Assembly: GCA_963745405.1 (NCBI GenBank)
Contig: CAVUWY010000002.1
Location: 1,302,001-1,366,000, forward strand
Source: C-114 sp963745405
Lineage (GTDB): Bacteria; Chloroflexota; Limnocylindria; Limnocylindrales; CSP1-4
Direction: 5' to 3'
Length of the DNA stretch: 64,000 bases
Position numbers and translations under genes: made by a program
Shown: positions 50,425-59,198 of the stretch, in pieces
How the letters are laid out: every line of letters starts with the position of its first letter
Position numbering within the stretch: the first letter of the stretch is position 1
Notes under the pieces: model-generated
Told to the model about the DNA's origin: nothing
Databases searched by the model: none
Seen by the model: the letters and a program-made list of their open reading frames with translations, nothing else

Positions 50425-51111
50425 GTGAACGGGGACCGCGCGGGGACAGGCGCGCCGGAGTTCGCCAAACCAGTGGTCGGCGAGTCCCGTTGGCCTATGG
50501 CCCTGGCCGTGCTCGCCCTCATGGTCGCAGCGATCCTCACGCCGTCCGGTCTCTCACTCGTGCCCGGCTGGGTGCTCGCGGCGGTCGAGGGCCTCCTGCT
50601 GGTGGCGCTCATCGTGGGCGACCCCGGCCGGATCGACCGCACGGGACCGTGGCAGCGGCGAACGTCCGTCGCCCTGGTCGTCGTGATCCTCGCCAGCACG
50701 CTCGGGTCGACCGTGCTCCTCGTCTCTGACATCCTGACCGGGTCCTCGCTGACGAGCCAGGCCGACCAGGTGCTCCTCGCCGGGGCGAAGGTCTGGCTCG
50801 GCAACAACATCGCCTTCGCGTTCCTCTACTGGGAGTTCGACGCGGGCGGACCGGCCGCCCGTGCCCACGGGATGCCTCGCTACCCCGCCCTCGCGTTCCC
50901 CCAGCAGCTGAGCCCGGACCTCGCTCCGCCGGGATGGCGGCCCGAGTTCATCGACTACCTCTACGTGGGCTTCACCACTGCAAATGCCTTCAGTCCGACC
51001 GACACGATGCCGATGGTCCACTGGACCAAGGTGGCGATGGGCACGCAGGCGCTGATCTCCTTCGCCGTGGTCGGCCTTGTCCTCGCCCGAGCGGTGAACG
51101 TCCTCAAGTGA
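50425..51111 (+). CDS. multi-helix membrane protein, channel-associated type
   Basis: A 228-residue protein with five to six helices. GGPAARAHGMPRYPALAFPQ after a long loop, then EFIDYLYVGFTTANAFSPTD and AMGTQALISFAVVGLVLARA, are conserved in a family of uncharacterised membrane proteins often next to DUF2252 or potassium-channel genes. GFTTANAFSPTD lies where a pore-like loop would be. The GTG at 50425 follows GGAGAGG; the longer frame upstream lacks support. Possibly DUF1345-like; function unknown. Confidence 0.7.
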   Translation: MNGDRAGTGAPEFAKPVVGESRWPMALAVLALMVAAILTPSGLSLVPGWVLAAVEGLLLVALIVGDPGRIDRTGPWQRRTSVALVVVILASTLGSTVLLVSDILTGSSLTSQADQVLLAGAKVWLGNNIAFAFLYWEFDAGGPAARAHGMPRYPALAFPQQLSPDLAPPGWRPEFIDYLYVGFTTANAFSPTDTMPMVHWTKVAMGTQALISFAVVGLVLARAVNVLK

Positions 51112-51159
51112 TGTAGCTCGGTGGGATCGACCTGCCGACCCGGTGGGGCAACGTCGGGC

Positions 51160-51190
51160 TTGACCTTCGAGTGACTTGAAGGTGTAGGGT
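51160..51190 (+). promoter_or_regulatory. MerR-type promoter/operator with 19-bp spacer
   Basis: TTGACC (51160-51165) and TAGGGT (51185-51190) are 19 bp apart, the over-long spacing of MerR-activated promoters. The spacer holds the dyad ACCTTC-N9-GAAGGT (51163-51183). The ATG of the regulator is 6 nt after the -10, about where transcription should start, so the message is probably leaderless. Confidence 0.78.
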
Positions 51191-51196
51191 CCGGCC

Positions 51197-52039
51197 ATGA
51201 AGGTGTCCGAGCTCGCCGAGCGCGCTGCCGTCGCTCCCTCGACGGTCCGCTGGTACGAGTCGGTCGGGATCCTCCCGCCGGCGACCCGTCGGCCGAACGG
51301 GTATCGCGAATATGCCGACGAGGACCTCGCCCGACTGCGGCTCGTCGTCAGCTTGCGGCGGCTCGGGCTTGGGCCCCAGGACGCCGGCCGGATCGCCCAC
51401 CTGTGCATGGAACGGGGAACCATCGATCGCGACCTCGTGCCGCTCATCGTCGGTCAGCGAGCCGCCATCTCCCGTCAGCGCGAGGAGCTCGATCGGCTCG
51501 ACGCCGAGCTCGTCGACCTCGAGGAGACGATCGGGGCCGCGAACCGGGCCCACCACGACCGAAAGGAATGCCCGATGTCCGACGCGCCGATCCGGGTCCT
51601 CTTCGTCTGCACGGGGAACAGCGCCCGGAGCCAGATCGCCGAGGCGGTCCTCCGGCGGCTCGGCGGCTCCGATTTCGAGGTCTTCTCGGCCGGCACCGAG
51701 CCGAGGGGCATCAACCCGTACACGCTCCGGGTCCTCGACGACGCCGGGATCGACTGGTCAGCAGGCCGGAGCAAGTCTGTCGACGAGTTCACGGGCCAGT
51801 CCTTCGACTACGTCATCACCGTGTGCGATCGGGCTCGCCAGTCGTGCCCCGTATTCCCCGGTTCGTACAACTCGCTCCACTGGGGCCTCGAGGACCCGGC
51901 TGAAGTGGAGGGCACCGACGCGGAGCGGCTCGGCGCCTTCCAGCGGACCTATCTCGAGCTCAACCAGCGCATCCGTCCTTTCGTCGAGGTAGCCCTTCGG
52001 GCAGCCGGTCGCGGCCGGCGTCCATCCATCGCCGGGTGA
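51197..52039 (+). CDS. MerR regulator fused to arsenate reductase (ArsC)
   Basis: One open frame of 280 residues. Residues 1-115 are a MerR regulator (VSELAERAAVAPSTVRWYES and GILPPATRRPNGYREYADED, then a dimerisation helix rich in Glu and Arg). Residues 130-270 are a low-molecular-weight-phosphatase-type ArsC: P-loop VCTGNSARSQIAEAVLRRLG, redox/catalytic Cys in VCDRARQSCPVFPG and the Asp loop LEDPAEVEG. The linker is 13 residues. An internal ATG at 51575 with AAAGGAATG upstream could also give free ArsC. It follows a MerR-type promoter. Confidence 0.88.
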   Translation: MKVSELAERAAVAPSTVRWYESVGILPPATRRPNGYREYADEDLARLRLVVSLRRLGLGPQDAGRIAHLCMERGTIDRDLVPLIVGQRAAISRQREELDRLDAELVDLEETIGAANRAHHDRKECPMSDAPIRVLFVCTGNSARSQIAEAVLRRLGGSDFEVFSAGTEPRGINPYTLRVLDDAGIDWSAGRSKSVDEFTGQSFDYVITVCDRARQSCPVFPGSYNSLHWGLEDPAEVEGTDAERLGAFQRTYLELNQRIRPFVEVALRAAGRGRRPSIAG

Positions 52040-52191
52040 GGTCGCTTCCGCTCGGTCCAGCCCTGGTCGCCGAGGCGATCGGGACGTTCGCCCTCGTCTT
52101 CGCCGGCTGCGGCGCCATCGTCATCGGCTCCGTCGGTCCGGCAAGCCCGCATGGCACGAGCGGAGATCCGATCGCCGCGCCCGTGGCGTAG
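52036..52191 (+). pseudogene. truncated aquaporin/MIP channel
   Basis: The GTG at 52036 overlaps the ArsC stop as GTGA. Fifty-one codons read LPLGPALVAEAIGTFALVFA and GCGAIVIGSVGPASPHGTSG, the first helix of a MIP channel, and then stop after DPIAAPVA. The NPA loops and five further helices, about 180 residues, are absent. In arsenic operons such channels let arsenite out after reduction. Confidence 0.8.
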
Positions 52192-52197
52192 ATACCC

Positions 52198-52440
52198 GTG
52201 GAGGAGCTGGGCGTCGAAGTCAGCTGGGACGGTGACCCGATGGACCGCTCTATGACGGAGGCGCTCGTCCGCGACCGGATGCGCGCGCGACTCGAAGAGG
52301 CGCAGCGCGAACGCCTGGCTACGATGGCGTCGTCGAAGCCGAAGTTACCGACGAGACGCCACCAGCGTTCTCTTCCAAAGCTCGGGCGGTTCGCACCCGA
52401 CATGCTTCGCCGGAGGATCGGGGACATCCTCACGTCCTGA
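52198..52440 (+). CDS. hypothetical 80-residue protein
   Basis: A short GTG-started frame rich in Arg, Glu and Lys (EALVRDRMRARLEEAQRERL, then a basic tail KLPTRRHQRSLPKLGRFAPD). No family is recognised and no good ribosome site precedes it. It could be a small helical protein or chance; the third-position composition is mixed. Confidence 0.35.
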   Translation: MEELGVEVSWDGDPMDRSMTEALVRDRMRARLEEAQRERLATMASSKPKLPTRRHQRSLPKLGRFAPDMLRRRIGDILTS

Positions 52441-52529
52441 CGCCGTCCCCGCGGTCCCACCGCGGCCGACCCGCGATCGCCGGCGGCCGGACCCGGACGT
52501 AGCGGCCGGGGCGCCGCTACGATCGGCGG

Positions 52530-53852
52530 GTGATCGAGCCGGCCGAGACCGAGCTGGTCCTCGAGACCGAGCTCCTCCGCAATGAGACCGTCGACGGTCC
52601 CGCGGTACCCGACATGGGGCCGCCGACCGACGAGATCCCGCTGTCGCGGAACCGCGACTTCCAGGTCGTCCTCATCGGTCAGGGCCTGTCGTCGGTCGGC
52701 GACGCCGTCACGTTCACGGCCCTGCCGATCCTCGTCCTCGCCCTAACCGGTTCCGGCATCGCGATGGGCATCGCCGGCACCCTCGGGACGCTGCCGGACC
52801 TGCTCCTCGGGTTGCCGGCCGGGGCGTTCGCCGATCGGCTCGACCGGCGCAAGATGATGTTCGGCGCCGATCTCGGTCGGGCCGTCCTCACTGCGCTCAT
52901 CCCCATCTCGGTCGCTCTCGACGGTCCGACGATGGGGGTGATCCTCCTCGTCACCTTCCCGATCAACGCCCTCCGGGTCCTCTGGCTGGCCGCCTATACG
53001 GCGGCCGTCCCCGGGCTCGTCGGCCGATCCCAGGTGGGTCGCGCGAACTCGATCTTCGAGGCGGTGTTCAGCATCGGGTTCGTCCTGGGACCGAGTATCG
53101 CCGGCATCCTCGCCCTGACGATCGGTCCCGGCCCGACGATCGCGGTCGATGCGGTCTCGTTCTTCATCTCGGCAGCCGCTCTCCTCTTCGTCCGCCGATC
53201 GCTCAAGCCGCCGCCGAGGACGGTCGACACGCACCTCGTCGCCGAGATCCGCGAGGGCGTCGCCTACGTCGTCAGCCACCGGATCCTCCGGATCGTGATC
53301 CTCTACTGGGGTCTCGTCGCGATCGGCACCGGCGGCCTGACCCAGGCGCTCACGTATCACATGGAGATCGACCGCGGTCTCGGTTCGGCGGTCCTCGGCC
53401 TCGTCATCAGCGCATTCGGGATCGGTTCGGTGGTGGGCGCGGTCATCGCCACGAAGCTCGTCGGCGGGGTGCTCGGACGGAACATGCTCATCGGCACGTT
53501 CATCACGGGGATCGCCATCCTCACGATCGTCCTCGAGCCGCCGGTCCCGGTCGTCATCGCGGCGGCGTTCATCGCCGGCGTCGCCCAGTCGAACGTCCTC
53601 GTGGCGTACATCACGCTGCGGACGAACCACTCGCCCGATGCGCTCCTCGGTCGGGTCGGGAGCACGGCGAGACTCGTATCGGTCGGGTTGACGCCGATCG
53701 GTCTGCTCTCGGCGGGCTTCATCATCGATGCGACGAACGGGGCGACCGCCATCGCGGCCATGGGCATCTGGTCGCTCGCCCTCACGGTCGTGTTCGGTCT
53801 CTCTGCGACCGTCCGCGGCGCACGCTCACCCGCGGTCAGGCCGGCGGCCTGA
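52530..53852 (+). CDS. MFS transporter
   Basis: A 440-residue MFS protein with 12 helices. RNRDFQVVLIGQGLSSVGDA begins the membrane part; LLLGLPAGAFADRLDRRKMM is motif A-like; FETV-like region IFEAVFSIGFVLGPSIAGIL follows. It resembles the MFS_3/EntS branch without the soluble tail of the protein at 7203. The GTG at 52530 is used. No regulator is adjacent. Substrate unknown. Confidence 0.87.
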   Translation: MIEPAETELVLETELLRNETVDGPAVPDMGPPTDEIPLSRNRDFQVVLIGQGLSSVGDAVTFTALPILVLALTGSGIAMGIAGTLGTLPDLLLGLPAGAFADRLDRRKMMFGADLGRAVLTALIPISVALDGPTMGVILLVTFPINALRVLWLAAYTAAVPGLVGRSQVGRANSIFEAVFSIGFVLGPSIAGILALTIGPGPTIAVDAVSFFISAAALLFVRRSLKPPPRTVDTHLVAEIREGVAYVVSHRILRIVILYWGLVAIGTGGLTQALTYHMEIDRGLGSAVLGLVISAFGIGSVVGAVIATKLVGGVLGRNMLIGTFITGIAILTIVLEPPVPVVIAAAFIAGVAQSNVLVAYITLRTNHSPDALLGRVGSTARLVSVGLTPIGLLSAGFIIDATNGATAIAAMGIWSLALTVVFGLSATVRGARSPAVRPAA

Positions 53853-53920
53853 CGCGCGGACGATACGAGGCGGCCCCGGCCGGTCCGAACTGAGCGCGAC
53901 CGGTCGGGGCCGATGGATGG

Positions 53921-54079
53921 TCAGCGACCGCGTCGATCGCGGCGACGGCCGCCGAGCGGCGGCTCGAAGCAGAGCGGGCAGGGGAGCAGCGGTCCGTGGC
54001 TGTGTTGGGCGTGGTCTGAGGCGAGCTGACGCTGGACCAGTTCGAGGGTTCGCGCAGACGTCGTTCGTGACGGTGACAC
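53921..54079 (-). CDS. 52-residue CxxC protein
   Basis: GTG-started small gene with AAGGAG 8 nt before it. The product reads TSARTLELVQRQLASDHAQH, SHGPLLPCPLCFEPPLGG and ends with RRRDRRGR. The C-P-L-C pair with two near His could bind zinc. No named family is known to me. Codon use is like that of true genes here. It fills part of a 360-bp gap between genes. Confidence 0.55.
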   Translation of the reverse strand: MSPSRTTSARTLELVQRQLASDHAQHSHGPLLPCPLCFEPPLGGRRRDRRGR

Positions 54080-54213
54080 TGAGAGTTCTCCTTGAGGTGG
54101 GATGGTCGACGTCCGGCTCCAAGGGTCGCCCCCGCGCCTCCGACCGGCGATGAGCTGCCGTCGAGGCCCCGATGCGACGAATGTCTCGGAGTGGTCGGTG
54201 GCGCGAGGCTGGC

Positions 54214-55368
54214 CTACGCGGTCGTGCCCGGTTCCGTGAAGCGGATCCCACGGGCGGCGGCGTCCCTCGCGAAGAACCGGAACAGGCGGTCGCCCTCCTC
54301 CTCGATGGCCCGGCGATCGGCGGTGCTCAGCGGGTCGTATGGCGCGATCTCGAGGCCGACAGCGTCACCGCGGCCCGACCGGACGATCTTCCAGGTCGCC
54401 CGAACCCAACCGTCGAGGAGGACCATCGGGGCCCCGAGGCCGTGGAGGATCCGGTCGCGATGCTCATCGGGGATGATCCGGCCCCGGTCGGCGTAGGCGA
54501 CGAGGACGTTGTCGAACTCGCCGATGAACCGCGGCGGGGCGGGGGTCGACGGGTCCGGGAGCGGCCCGTCCGGGAGGTCGAAGAGCTCGCGGCCGTGCTC
54601 GTCGGTGAACGTGCGAAGCCGCGGGTGAAGGCGCTCGAAGGTCGGTCGCAGGCCGGCCAGGCCCGACCATGCGGATGCGTCGCCCACGGTCGCCGGACCG
54701 AAGCCGGCGAGGTAGCGAAGGACGACGTCGTCGGCCGCCTGGGAGGTCGAAGGGGGCCGGCCGAGCCAGCCTTCCATCGTCGTCCAGGTGGCCTGACCGG
54801 ATCGGCCCCAGAGGCCTCGGGGCGGCACCTGGACCAGGGGGATCAGGTACGTCGCCGCATAGGCCAGTGACGATGCGTCGCGATCCGGCCAGTGCACCTG
54901 GAGGAGGCGCCCGAGCTCGGCCCTGGTCCGCGGCCGCTCCTCGAGGAGAGACCGCCCGGCCTCGACGACGGCATCGATGTCGAGCCCGGCGAGCGCCCGG
55001 GCGAAGCCGGTGGCCATGAACCCGCGCTCGATGACCGGACGCACGACTGACCGCATCGCCAGCGCGTCGTCGGCCGAGACGAGATGGATGGTTCCCCGCA
55101 TCAGGGTGGCCCGGACCGCCGTCCTGCCGGCGAGGAGAACGGCCAGGTCGGCGGGCGCGAAGCGCTCGAGGCGCGACCAGAGCCCGACGTAGGGGGCGTT
55201 GGGGACCTGCGACTGCATCCCCGCGAGGCGCTCGATCATCTCGAGGGGCGCGGCGGCGGCCCTCTCGAGAAGACCCTGCCGGGCGAGCAGTGCACGGTTC
55301 AGGGAGCGCCGGTCCAGGATGGGGCCGTAGGCGGGCGTGACGGTCCGCTGCGGTCGCATCCGACCCAT
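54214..55368 (-). CDS. AlkZ/YcaQ-like winged-helix DNA glycosylase family protein
   Basis: A 384-residue protein of the HTH_42 (PF06224) family. RRSLNRALLARQGLLERAAA starts it; the MQSQVPNAPYVGLWSRLERF segment holds the Q-x-Q motif used by AlkZ/YcaQ for catalysis; LMRGTIHLVSADDALAMRSV and the late VLLDGWVRATWKIVRSGRGD are conserved. AlkZ enzymes unhook interstrand crosslinks and alkyl-purines. Whether this copy has that activity is open, since the family also includes proteins of unknown function. It is divergent from the cyclase gene. Confidence 0.85.
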   Translation of the reverse strand: MGRMRPQRTVTPAYGPILDRRSLNRALLARQGLLERAAAAPLEMIERLAGMQSQVPNAPYVGLWSRLERFAPADLAVLLAGRTAVRATLMRGTIHLVSADDALAMRSVVRPVIERGFMATGFARALAGLDIDAVVEAGRSLLEERPRTRAELGRLLQVHWPDRDASSLAYAATYLIPLVQVPPRGLWGRSGQATWTTMEGWLGRPPSTSQAADDVVLRYLAGFGPATVGDASAWSGLAGLRPTFERLHPRLRTFTDEHGRELFDLPDGPLPDPSTPAPPRFIGEFDNVLVAYADRGRIIPDEHRDRILHGLGAPMVLLDGWVRATWKIVRSGRGDAVGLEIAPYDPLSTADRRAIEEEGDRLFRFFARDAAARGIRFTEPGTTA

Positions 55369-55435
55369 GATATGGCGGTACAGGCGTTGCGGAGTGCGCT
55401 ACCTTCCCTGTGCACCCCGCCGTTCGAGGTCCTCG

Positions 55436-58400
55436 ATGACCTGTCCCACATGCGGCAGTACGAACCCAGCCGGCGCGAAGTTCTGCAACGAGTGCGCGAC
55501 CCGCCTCAACGCGACCTGCCCCTCCTGCGGAGCGGCGAATCCGCCGACGGCGAAGTTCTGCTCCGAGTGCGCGACGAACCTGTCGGGGACTTCGGCGGGC
55601 GAGCCGTCGGCGGCGATCGCCGCGCCCGCGACGGCTGCCCCCGTCGCCGAGCGTCGCCTCGTCAGCGTCCTCTTCGCCGATCTCGTCGGCTTCACCCCGT
55701 TCTCCGAAGAGCGCGATCCCGAGGCCGTCCGCGAGACGCTGACCGCCTACTACGACAGGGCCCGGCTCGCCGTCGAGCGCCACGGCGGCACGATCGAGAA
55801 GTTCATCGGCGATGCCGTGATGGCGGTCTGGGGCACGCCGGTCGCCCACGAGGACGACGCAGAACGGGCCGTCCGCGCGGCCCTCGAGATAGTCGATTCG
55901 ACGCGGGACCTGGGGGCGGGGATCGAGGCCCGGGCGGGAGTCCTTACCGGGGAAGCGGCAGTCAACCTCGGGGCCGTAGGCCAGGGCATGGTCGCCGGCG
56001 ACCTCGTCAACTCGGCCGCCCGACTCCAGGCCGCTGCGCGGCCCAGCGCGGTCCTCGTCGGCGAGGCGACGATGCGGGCATCGGAGGCCGCGATCGGCTA
56101 CGAGCCGATCGGTACGCTCGACGTCAAGGGCCGTTCGACGCCGATCGAGGCGTGGCAGGCCCGCCGGGTCCTCGCCCAGCGCGGCGGCCACGGCCGGACC
56201 GAGGCGCTCGAGGCGCCGTTCGTCGGCCGCGACGACGAGCTGAGGCTGCTCAAGGACACGCTCCATGCGACGGGCCGCGACCGCCGGGTCCGCCTCGTCT
56301 CGATCACCGGCCCGGCCGGCATCGGGAAGAGCCGGCTCGCCTGGGAGCTCGAGAAGTACATCGACGGCGTCGTCGAGCCCATCTACTGGCACCGCGGCCG
56401 CTCGCCCTCGTACGGCGACGGGGTCGCGTTCTGGGCGCTCGGCGAGATGGTCCGCCGCCGGGCCGGCCTCCTCGAGGGCGACGACGACCAGACGACCCGG
56501 TCGCGCATCGCCGCCACGCTCGCGGAGTACGTCGGTGACCCGGAGGATCGCGCGTGGGTCGAGCGAGCCGTGCTCGCGCTCCTCGGTCTCGAACCGGCTC
56601 CGCCCGGGGGGCGAGACGTCCTCTTCGCCGGCTGGCGGATGTTCTTCGAGTACGTGAGCCGGCGCGGCACGGCCGTCCTCCTGTTCGAGGACGTCCAATG
56701 GGCCGATAGCGGTCTCCTCGACTTCATCGACCATCTCCTCGAGTGGTCGAAGGGAGCGCCGATCCTCGTCGTCACCCTCGCCCGCCCCGAGCTCATCGAG
56801 CGGCGCTCGGAGTGGGGCGCGGGGAAGCGCCGTCTCACCTCCGTCGCGCTCGAGCCCCTCGGCGACGGCGCCATGCGAGAGCTCCTCAGCGGCCTCGTGC
56901 CCGGCCTGCCGGAACCGTCCGTCGCGGCGATCCTCGCCCGCGCCGACGGCATCCCCCTCTACGCGGTCGAGACGGTGCGGATGCTCCTCGCCGACGGCCT
57001 CCTCGAGCGATCGGGCGACGCCTACCGCCCGACCGGTGACCTGACCCGCCTTGCGGTCCCCGACACGCTGCGTTCGCTCATCGGGGCGCGGCTCGACGCC
57101 CTCGACCCGGACGACCGCCGCCTCATCCAGGACGCGGCGATCCTCGGGCGGACATTCATTGCGGCAGCGCTGGCGGAGATCGCGGGAACGGACGAGACAG
57201 CGGTCGACAGCCGCCTGCACGGCCTCGTGCGAAGCGAGATCCTCGAGCTCGAGGCCGACCCGCGTTCCCCGGAGCGGGGCCAGTACGGCTTCGTCCAATC
57301 GCTCATCCGCGAGGTCGCGTACGACACGATCAGCCGTCGCGATCGACGTACCCGCCACCTCGCGGCCGCCCGATACTTCGAGTCACTCGACGACCCCGAG
57401 ATCGCCGGCGCGCTCGCCTCCCACTACCGCTGGGCCCACGACGCCTCCGAGGCGGGCCCGGAAGCGGCGGCCCTCGCCGGGCAGGCTCGACTCGCACTGC
57501 GCGCCGCGGCCGATCGGGCGGCGGCACTCGGCGGGCACCAGCAGGCGGTCGGCTACCTCGAAGATGCGCTCGACGTCGCCGACACGCCGGCCGATCGGGC
57601 CGAGCTCCTGGAACGAGCCGCGACGTCAGCCGACTCGATGACCGACTACGCCGCCGCCGAGCGGTTCGCGACGCGGGCCGTCGAGGAGTTCCGGACTGCC
57701 GGCGACTCGCTCGGCGCTGCCCGGGCGACGGCGCTCCTCGGCTGGAGCGTCATCAATGCCGGCGACGTCAAGCGCGCGTCGCAGCTCCTGGCCGCGGCCC
57801 ACGCCGAATTGCCCGAGAGCGAACGGGGCACCGAGATCGAGGTGATTCTCCTCGTCCACCTCTCACGGGCGGCCTTCCGCGGGGGCGAGATGGCGAAGGC
57901 GGCCGAGTTCGCCGACCGAGCTCTTGCTCTGGCCGAGCCGCGGAACGACGAGGCCCTCATCGCGGAGGCCTTCATCAACAAGGGCTCGAGCTACGACTTC
58001 GACGGACGCGTGCGTGAGGCGACGGCGCTCTACGAGGCCGCCCTCCGCATCGCCCGGGCGAAGGGGCTCATCGCGAGCGAGTTGCGGGCGATCAACAATC
58101 TCGGCGGAGCGACGTGGGGTGCCGATCCAACGGCCGCGGTGGAGATCGTCCGATCTGGCGTCGATCTCGCGGCCAGGGTCGGGAACCGGGGGATGGGCGC
58201 CTGGCTGGTCGGAACCTATGGTTACTTCTCATTCATCCTGGGTGTCGATTGGCCGGGCCGGGTGGCGATCCTCGAGGAGGAGCTCGCGCGCAATCGCGCT
58301 CCCGGCGATCGGCTGCGGCTCGTCAGCGTCCTCGTCCAGTACGGTGGAGCGATGGGCGTCGACGTCTCTGGACGGCTGGCGGAGCTCGCGGAGCTCGAGG

Positions 58401-58984
58401 AGGGGATCAGCGATCCGCAGCTTCTCAGCGGGGCTCAGATCGCCCGCACCGAGGCCGCGCTCGCGGCCGGCGACCTCGATGCGGCGCTCGTGGCAGGCCT
58501 GCGCACCGTCGAGATCTTTCCGGACTACGGAGACTGGGGCCTGCGGGCGGTCGTCCGGGTGGCCATCGCCCGGGGCGACGCCGAGCTGGCGACGACGGGC
58601 CAGGTCGGTCTCGACGCCCTCGCGTACGGGGACCGGGCGACGAGCTCATGGCGGGCGTGGGCGGCCGCGGTCGTCTCTGCCCTCGAAGGCAGCGGGATGG
58701 AGGCGAAGGCGGCATTCCGGACCGTGCTCGCCGAGCTGCGGGCGCTCGGCTTCGACCTCGAGATCGGGCGGACGACCATCGACATGGTCCACCTCTTCGG
58801 CCTCGACGATCCGTTCGTCCGCGAAGCGGCCGAAGAGTCGAAGGTCCTGTTCGAGCGGATCGGGGCCCGGGCATGGTCGGAGCGGCTCGACGAGGCCGTG
58901 GCCCTGGCCCGAGGCGACCACCCCCCGCGATCGGAGACCGGGGTTGCCCCCGACGCGGAGGTCAGTCCGCTCGGTCGGCCCTGA
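55436..58984 (+). CDS. zinc-ribbon class III cyclase / AAA ATPase / TPR regulator
   Basis: A 1182-residue multidomain protein. Residues 3-20 and 28-45 are two zinc ribbons (CPTCG...CNEC; CPSCG...CSEC). Residues 75-250 are a class III nucleotide cyclase (VSVLFADLVGFTPFSEERD with the metal Asp; FIGDAVMAVWG with the second Asp; GDLVNSAARLQ). An AAA ATPase follows with Walker A GPAGIGKS near 290 and Walker B VLLFEDVQWAD near 420. The rest is TPR repeats (GGHQQAVGYLEDALDVADTP and more). It is likely a signal-sensing cyclase; substrate (ATP or GTP) is not certain. Confidence 0.9.
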   Translation: MTCPTCGSTNPAGAKFCNECATRLNATCPSCGAANPPTAKFCSECATNLSGTSAGEPSAAIAAPATAAPVAERRLVSVLFADLVGFTPFSEERDPEAVRETLTAYYDRARLAVERHGGTIEKFIGDAVMAVWGTPVAHEDDAERAVRAALEIVDSTRDLGAGIEARAGVLTGEAAVNLGAVGQGMVAGDLVNSAARLQAAARPSAVLVGEATMRASEAAIGYEPIGTLDVKGRSTPIEAWQARRVLAQRGGHGRTEALEAPFVGRDDELRLLKDTLHATGRDRRVRLVSITGPAGIGKSRLAWELEKYIDGVVEPIYWHRGRSPSYGDGVAFWALGEMVRRRAGLLEGDDDQTTRSRIAATLAEYVGDPEDRAWVERAVLALLGLEPAPPGGRDVLFAGWRMFFEYVSRRGTAVLLFEDVQWADSGLLDFIDHLLEWSKGAPILVVTLARPELIERRSEWGAGKRRLTSVALEPLGDGAMRELLSGLVPGLPEPSVAAILARADGIPLYAVETVRMLLADGLLERSGDAYRPTGDLTRLAVPDTLRSLIGARLDALDPDDRRLIQDAAILGRTFIAAALAEIAGTDETAVDSRLHGLVRSEILELEADPRSPERGQYGFVQSLIREVAYDTISRRDRRTRHLAAARYFESLDDPEIAGALASHYRWAHDASEAGPEAAALAGQARLALRAAADRAAALGGHQQAVGYLEDALDVADTPADRAELLERAATSADSMTDYAAAERFATRAVEEFRTAGDSLGAARATALLGWSVINAGDVKRASQLLAAAHAELPESERGTEIEVILLVHLSRAAFRGGEMAKAAEFADRALALAEPRNDEALIAEAFINKGSSYDFDGRVREATALYEAALRIARAKGLIASELRAINNLGGATWGADPTAAVEIVRSGVDLAARVGNRGMGAWLVGTYGYFSFILGVDWPGRVAILEEELARNRAPGDRLRLVSVLVQYGGAMGVDVSGRLAELAELEEGISDPQLLSGAQIARTEAALAAGDLDAALVAGLRTVEIFPDYGDWGLRAVVRVAIARGDAELATTGQVGLDALAYGDRATSSWRAWAAAVVSALEGSGMEAKAAFRTVLAELRALGFDLEIGRTTIDMVHLFGLDDPFVREAAEESKVLFERIGARAWSERLDEAVALARGDHPPRSETGVAPDAEVSPLGRP

Positions 58985-59111
58985 TGAGCTCCAGTAGCTC
59001 GTCCCGGTTCGCGACGTGGCGGTAGAGCGTGGTCGTGCCGGTGTCGAGGGACGCCGCAAGGGGGCTCATCGAGAGCGCCTCGAGCCCCTCGACGTCGGCC
59101 AGTTCGACCGC
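58962..59111 (-). pseudogene. TetR helix-turn-helix relic
   Basis: The minus strand encodes VELADVEGLEALSMSPLAAS and LDTGTTTLYRHVANRDELLE, the recognition region of a TetR regulator, ending LIRADRAD. It is cut at a TGA in front (59112-59114) and lacks the ligand domain after it. The 3' end overlaps the end of the cyclase gene. A truncated leftover. Confidence 0.72.
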
Positions 59112-59163
59112 TCAGGTGAAGAGAAAGGTTAAGGAATTTACACCGACGAACATGCAAAAACCC

Positions 59164-59192
59164 TTGGCTTTCATGCACTGAGGCAGTACAGT
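59164..59192 (+). promoter_or_regulatory. putative promoter of the candidate small RNA
   Basis: TTGGCT (59164-59169) and TACAGT (59187-59192) are 17 bp apart in a locally A/T-rich stretch, so transcription would begin near 59199. By eye only; -35 match is partial. Confidence 0.4.
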
Positions 59193-59198
59193 AATGAG

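Noticed and set aside
54464..57358. 964-codon minus-strand frame opposite the cyclase
   Set aside because: Mostly antisense to the cyclase gene and then out of frame through the AlkZ-like gene; no homology.
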